Shown in pieces: positions 1-5,439 of a stretch of DNA of 10,897 nt. The stretch comes from Roseburia sp. CAG:10041_57. GTDB taxonomy: Bacteria > Bacillota > Clostridia > Lachnospirales > Lachnospiraceae. The notes under the pieces were generated by a model, which did not search any database, was not told where the DNA came from, and worked only from the letters and a program-made list of their open reading frames with translations. Position 1 is the stretch's first letter. Each line of letters starts with the position of its first letter. The DNA lies in contig MNTL01000012.1 in the NCBI GenBank assembly GCA_001916965.1, forward strand, positions 1 through 10,897, written 5' to 3'. The translations under genes were made by a program, and so were the position numbers.

Positions 1-1
1 A

Positions 2-649
2 CAGCAGTTAGATTTATGCAGCCATCAGGCAGAGGAACGGGAAGGTTATTATCTGGAACTGCGGCGGATGCGGCATGATATGAAGAACCACTTATCGGGA
101 ATTCTTGGTATGGTAAATGCCGGACAGACAAAAGATGCCAGTGATTACATCCAGAAGATGCTGGATGATGGTATCGGAACCGGCGCAGACGAAATCTCCC
201 ACACTGGAAACATCGTGGTGGATTCCCTTGTGAACCATAAGTATGCCCTTGCCCAGAAGGACGGCATCCGGTTTGAGGCAAGGGTATTTATTCCGTCCGT
301 ACTGCCGTTCCAGAGCGGACACCTAGCCATTATCTTTGGAAACCTGCTGGAAAATGCACTTGAGGCTTGTAGGAAGCTGCCGCAGGAGCAGCGATATATC
401 GTACTGGAAGCTACTTATATAAAAGAAATGCTCCAGATTTGTATAAAAAATGGTAGTCCAGAGAAATTAAAAAAAGACAGCAGCGGACGATACCTTACCA
501 CAAAGAAGGATACCGGCTGTCACGGAATTGGTCTTGCCTCGGTAGAACAGGCACTGGCTGATTATGATGGAGAACTGTTCACCCAGTATGAGAATGGAGA
601 ATTTCGGGCATCTGCGGTGTTGTATAGTAATTCCATAGAGGAAAAATGA
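2..649 (+). CDS. AgrC-like sensor histidine kinase, C-terminal part (5' end outside window)
   Basis: The reading frame is open from the window edge at base 2, so this is a partial gene; the ATG at 68 lies inside the H-box and is not a real start. 215 residues are visible. The H-box RHDMKNHL, with the presumed phospho-acceptor His at bases 74-76, is the form found in AgrC/HPK10-type quorum-sensing kinases. A GHKL ATPase domain follows: N-box NLLENALEA and G-box GCHGIGLASVEQAL, ending about 35 residues later with the tail typical of this family. The membrane-spanning sensor half would lie upstream. Family knowledge says such kinases sense cyclic autoinducing peptides and phosphorylate a LytTR-type regulator, which is not in the window. 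The agrB-like gene starts 84 bases downstream on the same strand. Confidence in the family is high; the ligand is unknown. Confidence 0.93.
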   Translation, partial: QQLDLCSHQAEEREGYYLELRRMRHDMKNHLSGILGMVNAGQTKDASDYIQKMLDDGIGTGADEISHTGNIVVDSLVNHKYALAQKDGIRFEARVFIPSVLPFQSGHLAIIFGNLLENALEACRKLPQEQRYIVLEATYIKEMLQICIKNGSPEKLKKDSSGRYLTTKKDTGCHGIGLASVEQALADYDGELFTQYENGEFRASAVLYSNSIEEK

Positions 650-717
650 CCTGCATTTTCCTATTTTCTACAACTACCCGTTTTTCCTCTTTCTTTGTTT
701 TATACTATAAGATTATT

Positions 718-724
718 AAAGGAG
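718..724 (+). promoter_or_regulatory. Ribosome binding site that fixes the agrB start
   Basis: AAAGGAG lies 9 bases before the ATG at 734. The reading frame stays open back to a TTG at 695, but that TTG is upstream of this site and has no ribosome binding sequence of its own, so translation from 734 is preferred. Confidence 0.8.
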
Positions 725-733
725 ACCTCTGTT

Positions 734-1303
734 ATGGAACATTTATCTATTGTATTAACGAACTATATCTTTAAAAAGGGACTTATTGATAAAAAAAATT
801 ACGAAATATACCAATATGGTTTTCAATGCTTTTTAGAAGTTTCTGCCAGCACAATTTGCAGTATTGTGATTGCCTTGTTGCTGCATATGTTTTCCGAATG
901 CCTGTTTTTCTTCCTATTGTTTATTCCAATGCGTTCATTCAGCGGCGGCTTGCATTTAAAAACCTATTTTTCCTGTTTTATCGGCTCCTGCTTGATACTA
1001 ACTACTACCCTGCTTATTGTGAAATACCTTACTATCTCGATTCCTATTTCCTTTATGCTGTACGTGTTTTGTGCCATTATAATTTTAATCATAGGACCTG
1101 TAGATCATCCAAACAGGGAAGTTGACTCACAGGAAAACCGTATTTTTATCCGAAGAACACATTTCACCTTATTATTCAGTTTTCTGCTTGCAGTTATTTT
1201 CGCCATAACCAGAAATACAAGATATTTGTTTCTTCAGGCAATTGTATTTGCTTTTATATGTATAACCTCTTTTATCGGACACATTGCTTATAAACAGTCT
1301 TAA
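734..1303 (+). CDS. agrB: AgrB-like accessory gene regulator protein (autoinducing peptide processing protease)
   Basis: AgrB proteins are membrane cysteine proteases that cut and cyclise the AgrD precursor to give the autoinducing peptide. This 189-residue protein has the family's usual length. The signature is visible at residues 67-81: R67, GG at 71-72, catalytic His74 and catalytic Cys81, with the expected seven-residue His-Cys spacing. Hydrophobic segments (about 38-63, 82-128 and 145-185) fit a polytopic membrane protein, with positive residues between them. ATG 734 is chosen because of the AAAGGAG at 718-724. It follows the AgrC-like kinase in the same direction. Its TAA overlaps the stop of the convergent gene at 1300-1668 by four bases. 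No AgrD-like peptide was found between kinase and agrB or just after agrB, so the substrate must be encoded elsewhere or be lost. The family call is secure from the catalytic motif; peptide identity cannot be given. Confidence 0.93.
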   Translation: MEHLSIVLTNYIFKKGLIDKKNYEIYQYGFQCFLEVSASTICSIVIALLLHMFSECLFFFLLFIPMRSFSGGLHLKTYFSCFIGSCLILTTTLLIVKYLTISIPISFMLYVFCAIIILIIGPVDHPNREVDSQENRIFIRRTHFTLLFSFLLAVIFAITRNTRYLFLQAIVFAFICITSFIGHIAYKQS

Positions 1304-1668
1304 TTTTCCACCTGTAAAGCAATATGGATTTTATTCTGAAGGATTTGTATACTTTGTCTGTATTCTTTCTGAAGCAAGTCTGGGATTTTATTGTCAAGAT
1401 TACAAATATTTTCGAAATCTTGACAGCCTAACAGCTTTCTATTCTTATAAAACCATTGCCAGCGCCAATTACGCAGCAAACTGTCCGCCATTTCTTCCGG
1501 AGAATGAAAAACCTCATCAATTTTCATTGAGTTGTTCTGTGTACTATCTCTTTCATACAATCCGAGTACAGATACATAGCCCACTTGGTACATATAGGCA
1601 ATATGATAATCCCTTGATTGCTCAAGTGTCTCTGAAAAAACAGCTATCAACTCCTCGTATTTGTCCAT
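1300..1668 (-). CDS. Hypothetical protein, small soluble ICE-associated
   Basis: This is a 122-residue protein of unknown function. GAGGAGAG (1677-1684) sits 8 bases before the ATG, and a good promoter lies upstream, so it is very likely a real gene. It has no signal peptide or membrane segment. It begins with an acidic region (MDKYEELIAVFSETLEQS), has a Tyr/Gly-rich stretch (residues about 22-38) and a central aromatic cluster NWRWQWFYKNRK (residues about 67-78), and ends in a likely amphipathic helix. I have the impression that similar proteins occur beside transfer genes in other Firmicutes conjugative elements, but this is recollection and not a search. It is separated by 228 bases from the transfer operon and has its own promoter, which suggests independent expression. 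Its 3' end overlaps agrB convergently by four bases. No function is proposed. Confidence 0.75.
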   Translation of the reverse strand: MDKYEELIAVFSETLEQSRDYHIAYMYQVGYVSVLGLYERDSTQNNSMKIDEVFHSPEEMADSLLRNWRWQWFYKNRKLLGCQDFENICNLDNKIPDLLQKEYRQSIQILQNKIHIALQVEN

Positions 1669-1740
1669 CTAATAATCTCTCCTCAAAATCACACCACTGC
1701 ATAAAGGTTATAATGGTTACTATTTTTCTTATGTTAAAAC

Positions 1741-1768
1741 TTATCATAACACTTATTTCTTCTGTCAA
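1741..1768 (-). promoter_or_regulatory. Putative promoter for the 1300-1668 gene
   Basis: On the minus strand, a perfect -35 TTGACA (1763-1768) is followed after 16 bases by TGATAA (1741-1746), a 4-of-6 match to the -10 box. It lies about 70 bases upstream of the start codon, in an AT-rich stretch after the possible terminator of the transfer operon. Confidence 0.45.
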
Positions 1769-1820
1769 CTATTATAACATCAAATATTACCAAAATTCAT
1801 TTTCTCTGTCCTAATCCTTA

Positions 1821-1882
1821 AAGTGAAAAGTTCCCTGCATAGGTCACAGTGAACCATACCATAGCTCACCCGTCCTACGCAG
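1821..1882 (-). terminator. Possible weak rho-independent terminator at the end of the transfer operon
   Basis: Just after the winged-HTH gene, an inverted repeat pairs 1874-1882 with 1835-1843 (minus-strand sense CTGCGTAGG and CCTATGCAG, 9 pairs with one G-U). A shorter inner stem, GGTGA with TCACT, is nested inside. The minus-strand RNA then continues with GGAACTTTTCACTTT, a broken U-rich tract. The stem is long-looped and the tail poor, so termination may be inefficient. The same stretch contains the near-repeat CATAGGTCAC / CATAGCTCAC (1838 and 1860, 22 bases apart), which could instead be a protein-binding site. Confidence 0.35.
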
Positions 1883-1896
1883 TACCCCCTTTGTGC

Positions 1897-2151
1897 TTAC
1901 CTTATAATTTCAAACAGCAGACTGCTTCTGCCACCATTATCACGCCAGCGCTGTTTCTTGCGTATAAATCCATTCTCCTCCAAATCGCTGATGGCACGTT
2001 TTACGGTACTGACAGACAAATGCAGTTCTCTGGCAATGGTACCGATTGCCGGGTAGCAGGTGCCTTCCTTATTCGCACGATCCTTTAAGTACAAATATAC
2101 CGCCACAGCCCTATGGGGCAGTTCTGTTTCATATATTTCTTTTTTGCTCAA
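1897..2151 (-). CDS. Winged helix-turn-helix DNA-binding protein, ICE-type
   Basis: This 84-residue protein is essentially one winged-HTH domain of the HTH_36 type. YPAIGTIARELHLS (33-46) forms the first HTH helix and turn, VSTVKRAISDLEENGF (47-62) the recognition helix, and the residues from RKKQRW to the end the wing, with a GGRSS turn at 73-77. Small proteins of this form recur in Firmicutes Tn1549-like elements near the coupling protein gene. The only in-frame start is TTG at 2149-2151. There is no internal Met, and a modest AGGTG (2157-2161) lies 5 bases upstream, overlapping the TAG of the coupling protein gene. The two genes are 8 bases apart, so it is probably co-transcribed and translationally coupled. 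It likely regulates transfer or accessory genes; the target is unknown. Confidence 0.88.
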   Translation of the reverse strand: MSKKEIYETELPHRAVAVYLYLKDRANKEGTCYPAIGTIARELHLSVSTVKRAISDLEENGFIRKKQRWRDNGGRSSLLFEIIR

Positions 2152-2159
2152 CTAATCAC

Positions 2160-3956
2160 CTAATCCTCTGTTCTAAGAGCCTGTCTTACCTTTGTCACCG
2201 TTTCATTCATCTGAGACTGCAGCATACCACCGCTTCTGGACGCAGTGCCCTGTTCCGTACTTTCCGGTTCCTCATCCATACAACACATATATCTGCGGAT
2301 AATCTCTTCTTCAATCTCCTGCTTGTCTGCATAGGCTACCTTTCTTGCTGACTTTTCCTCAATCTCGTATGGTTCCTCGAAGATAATCCCCCACTTTAGG
2401 AACAGTTTCAGCTTGGTCCTCATGGGATGGCTGCCTGTCTTGGACACGATAAAGTTTCCTTTTGGCAGGGACTTTAATTCATCAGGTGTCATTAATGGTC
2501 TTTGTATCATCTGGAGGGACTGACTCGGATCATTCTTTCCCCTGCTGATGGAGCCGGACATGACCGTCTTATTTCCAAGGCTCTTGGACAGTACCTCTGC
2601 GGATTCCGAGTTTGGTGCAAATCCACCGAAGATGGTATCCTGGCAGTTATCGATGATAATCTCTGCCCCTTCTTTTCCGTAGTTCTTATTAAGCTGTGCA
2701 AAGGACTGTATCATGGGTACGATACTTACCCTTCTGGAACGGGATGCAGAGAACATCATCTCCGCACTCTCAATCTTTGGTATGGTTCCGACCTCATCCC
2801 AATAGAAAACCACACGGTTATCCAGCTTTCCTCCATTCTCATCTGCCACCACAAGGATTTCCCTATAGAGTTGCTGCAAAATCAGAGAGATAATAAAATA
2901 CTTGGTGTTGTCTTCTTCCGGCATCACTAAAAATACCGCTGTCTTCTGCTTACAAAACATTTCAGCATCAATAGCGGTATCAAAGCACAGTATCTGCTCC
3001 AGTTCAGAATCGAGGAAAGAATTTAATCTGGAGAGTGCTGTGGAAAGAACAGACTGCATGGACTGCTCTGCGGTATTTAAAGCTGCCCCGGCAAACCATT
3101 TTGCCTTATGGGTATCGGGAAGCTTGGCCATAAGCAACTGGAACTGATTTCTTCCTTTTACCTTGGATGGCGCCAGCAAATCCTGAATCAGTTTAAACAC
3201 ACTGATGATATGTCTTTTCTCCTTGGGGCAGAATTCTGCAATTAACAGAATGACTGCGGTCAGCACACCTTCGGCGGCATCGTAGAAGAATGCGTTTTGT
3301 CCGTAGCTGGCACTGTCTGCTCCCCCGGAGGATATGATTGTCTTGGCAGTAATCTTCGCATACTTTTCTGCCTTTGCCTTTGCACTTAAGTTATTATGAT
3401 CTGCCAGATACTCATCCATGTACTTGTTTACCAAGTGGAGCATATTATCGCCATCACTTCTGGTAGGATTTCTTAAGTCAATAACTGCGGTATGGTATCC
3501 GTAGTATTTCTTGGCGATGCCTGCATAGTTTCGGTAAAGGTCACCCTTGGTATCCGTAGTCAGAAAACTCATCCCGCAGGCACAGGCATATTCAATGTTT
3601 GGATAGAGAAAGTGCGCTGTCTTACCCACACCTGCTGCTCCAATCATCAGACAATGCACATCCCCGGTATCCACAAGGGCATATAACTTTCCTGCCCTTT
3701 CAATGCTCCCCAGCACAAGTCCCTGTGCGGTAGGCAGATTCTCTCCTTTTCTCCACTTTTCCGGCTCATAGGCTACCTCCACATAGGTTTCCTCGATTTC
3801 CTTCTTGGTAGCAAACCGGGCGGTACCATGCTGACCATCTCCTACGGTCTTACTTTTAATTCCATTAAGCGTATAATAATGTGCCAGCAGGGAAAGTCCT
3901 CCAATCACAGAAAACATAATTACCCCTGACACCAACAATATTACGACTGGCTGCAT
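2160..3956 (-). CDS. VirD4/TraG-like type IV coupling protein
   Basis: Coupling proteins are membrane ATPases that carry the relaxase-DNA complex to the type IV secretion channel. This 598-residue protein has one N-terminal membrane segment (about residues 3-27), whereas larger relatives often have two or more. The TraG/VirD4 ATPase domain follows. It has GQHGTARFAT (41-50), Walker A GAAGVGKT (106-113), the family TTDTKGDLY (133-141), Walker B VVFYWDEVG (382-390, with D387 and E388), and SIVPMIQSFAQL (411-422) after it. The C-terminal region after about 540 is acidic and probably flexible. ATG 3956 overlaps the end of the TOPRIM gene by 16 bases. Ribosome binding sequence lies within that gene's 3' end (CTCCTTT at 3968-3974 on the plus strand, and a nearer GAGG), suggesting translational coupling. 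It is part of the relaxase-TOPRIM-coupling protein run. Identification is secure. Confidence 0.96.
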   Translation of the reverse strand: MQPVVILLVSGVIMFSVIGGLSLLAHYYTLNGIKSKTVGDGQHGTARFATKKEIEETYVEVAYEPEKWRKGENLPTAQGLVLGSIERAGKLYALVDTGDVHCLMIGAAGVGKTAHFLYPNIEYACACGMSFLTTDTKGDLYRNYAGIAKKYYGYHTAVIDLRNPTRSDGDNMLHLVNKYMDEYLADHNNLSAKAKAEKYAKITAKTIISSGGADSASYGQNAFFYDAAEGVLTAVILLIAEFCPKEKRHIISVFKLIQDLLAPSKVKGRNQFQLLMAKLPDTHKAKWFAGAALNTAEQSMQSVLSTALSRLNSFLDSELEQILCFDTAIDAEMFCKQKTAVFLVMPEEDNTKYFIISLILQQLYREILVVADENGGKLDNRVVFYWDEVGTIPKIESAEMMFSASRSRRVSIVPMIQSFAQLNKNYGKEGAEIIIDNCQDTIFGGFAPNSESAEVLSKSLGNKTVMSGSISRGKNDPSQSLQMIQRPLMTPDELKSLPKGNFIVSKTGSHPMRTKLKLFLKWGIIFEEPYEIEEKSARKVAYADKQEIEEEIIRRYMCCMDEEPESTEQGTASRSGGMLQSQMNETVTKVRQALRTED

Positions 3957-5425
3957 TCCATCCTCATCTCCTTTCTCTGTATGGGTTCCTCATATTCTGT
4001 TGCAACAAAAATATGAGCCTTGATACACTCCATCGTCAGGCTCATACATTTCTTCACAAATTCTTCTTTATTCTCTTTTAAGGACAAATCCTCTTTGTCA
4101 AATACCTCCATCAGTTCCTCAAAGGCTTTCTGCATGTTCCGAAGCCTTGTATTGTAGTTCCCCTTATCCCTATGTGGTCGGTATCGCTTATGCAGGTTAT
4201 CCAGTATTTCATCTGCACTTGTTTCCCTGCCAAGTTCCCTGCCTGTTTTCTCCATGCATCGGATTAACACCCCGGTTAAAAGCATTCCTCCACCGTCGAA
4301 AGCATCCTCCAGATGTTCTTTTCCGTTTCCTTTCTTCAGTGCATTGTAAATGTCCTGATAATACCGGCACACGCTTTCCTTGGTGGCATACTTCATATCC
4401 ACACTGTCTGTGACCTGCTTTAGTATTTCCATCCACGCATCGCATTCCAGAATCTTTGGATGCTCCTGTGCCGGAATTACTTCTTCCCCATGCAGGAGTT
4501 TTAAATCTTCATTCCAGTCCTTGCAGGAGGATTTTAAATTCTTAATCTGTCTGTACCCATTCTGCACCAGAATCTCTGCCAGTCTTCCACAGGCTTCTAT
4601 GCCTGCCGGATCATGGTCCAGGCACAGCACAACCGTATCCAGATTTGAGTAATCTTTTAACATCTGCAGCATGGCATGTTCTGAAACTCCATTTAAAACG
4701 ATATAACTGTTCTTCTGCCAGTTTTTTGGGTACAAGGTCAGAAAGGATAAAAAATCAATCGGTGCCTCAAACACATACAGCTTATTTCCGGAACCTGCAT
4801 AACCGAATCCGTAGGAAGAATCAGAACCATCTTCGTTCATGCGGAAGCTCCTGCCATCCGAGCAGGTTCCCTTTTTATGTATGTGGCGTGCATTCCCTTC
4901 CTTATCCACTCCGACAAATACAGCGTTGTGATGCCCTGCTGATTCATACAGGATTCCCTGTCTGGCAAAAAAGGACAACACCTCCCTGCTGATATGCCTT
5001 TTCTGCATCAGATAGGCATATACTCTTTTCATGGTATCGTTCTTTTCCGGCGGTATTAATACTTTCGGTTCTTTTTCTTCTGTGGTTTTCTCTTCCTTGG
5101 GACGTACTGATTTCTTGCCTGTTGTTTCCCTCGGCGGACTTCCTCCATGAATGACCTGTCCGGTTTCCCCATCTAACAAATAGGTAACTGCCTCCGGATA
5201 AGACATCCCAAAGAACTCCTGCATGAAATCAATAGCATGGCTTCCCATCTGCTGACTGTGTCTGTACCAGCGGTTTCCACGGAACGTCACACTACCATGC
5301 CGCTTCCATCTCCATTCATTTCCGGAGCGTTCCACTTCTTCATGCTCCCGTTTCAAAATATCCATGATGGGTACTGCATTGGCTCTTTCCTTCTGCTCCT
5401 CTGTAAAATAAATAAAATCTCCCAA
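3941..5425 (-). CDS. DUF3991/TOPRIM domain primase-like protein
   Basis: This 494-residue protein resembles the DUF3991-plus-TOPRIM proteins of Firmicutes mobile elements, often described as primase-like. The N-terminal part (about 35-85) has the layout of the CHC2 primase zinc-finger fold (WRWKRHGSVTFRGNRWYRH, then a SHAIDFM helix and YPEAVTYLL). It lacks the Cys ligands, so zinc binding is unlikely. A charged linker (100-130) follows, then DUF3991 (about 131-205). The TOPRIM domain has the catalytic Glu in FEAPIDF (E220) and the DxD in CLDHDPAG (D270, D272), with a family KDWNEDL at 302-308. The C-terminal 170 residues are helical and unassigned. The start is TTG at 5423-5425, supported by a near-perfect ribosome binding site. 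It lies 12 bases after the relaxase and overlaps the coupling protein gene. It may prime or process the transferred strand; activity is unproven. Confidence 0.9.
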   Translation of the reverse strand: MGDFIYFTEEQKERANAVPIMDILKREHEEVERSGNEWRWKRHGSVTFRGNRWYRHSQQMGSHAIDFMQEFFGMSYPEAVTYLLDGETGQVIHGGSPPRETTGKKSVRPKEEKTTEEKEPKVLIPPEKNDTMKRVYAYLMQKRHISREVLSFFARQGILYESAGHHNAVFVGVDKEGNARHIHKKGTCSDGRSFRMNEDGSDSSYGFGYAGSGNKLYVFEAPIDFLSFLTLYPKNWQKNSYIVLNGVSEHAMLQMLKDYSNLDTVVLCLDHDPAGIEACGRLAEILVQNGYRQIKNLKSSCKDWNEDLKLLHGEEVIPAQEHPKILECDAWMEILKQVTDSVDMKYATKESVCRYYQDIYNALKKGNGKEHLEDAFDGGGMLLTGVLIRCMEKTGRELGRETSADEILDNLHKRYRPHRDKGNYNTRLRNMQKAFEELMEVFDKEDLSLKENKEEFVKKCMSLTMECIKAHIFVATEYEEPIQRKEMRMECSQS

Positions 5426-5430
5426 TCTGC

Positions 5431-5439
5431 TCCTCCTTT
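5431..5439 (-). promoter_or_regulatory. Strong ribosome binding site that sets the TTG start of the TOPRIM gene
   Basis: The minus strand reads AAAGGAGGA, ending 5 bases before the TTG at 5423-5425. It overlaps the relaxase TAA (5438-5440). A full anti-16S match at good spacing justifies a TTG start over any later ATG. Confidence 0.85.

Noticed and set aside
695..733. Extended agrB start at TTG 695
   Set aside because: The ribosome binding site at 718-724 lies downstream of it and points to ATG 734; the AgrB family length fits the shorter form.
650..733. Possible agrB promoter (TATACT at 701-706) or LytTR-type direct repeats
   Set aside because: No acceptable -35 at proper distance and no paired repeats at the expected spacing; too weak to list.
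1284..1814. Plus-strand frame after agrB as a possible AgrD or other agr gene
   Set aside because: It is the antisense of the minus-strand hypothetical gene and its promoter region, has no ribosome binding site, and shows no AgrD-like Cys/Ser ring followed by a Pro-containing acidic tail.
2502..2930. Plus-strand frame inside the coupling protein gene
   Set aside because: Antisense shadow of the Walker B region of a well-supported gene.
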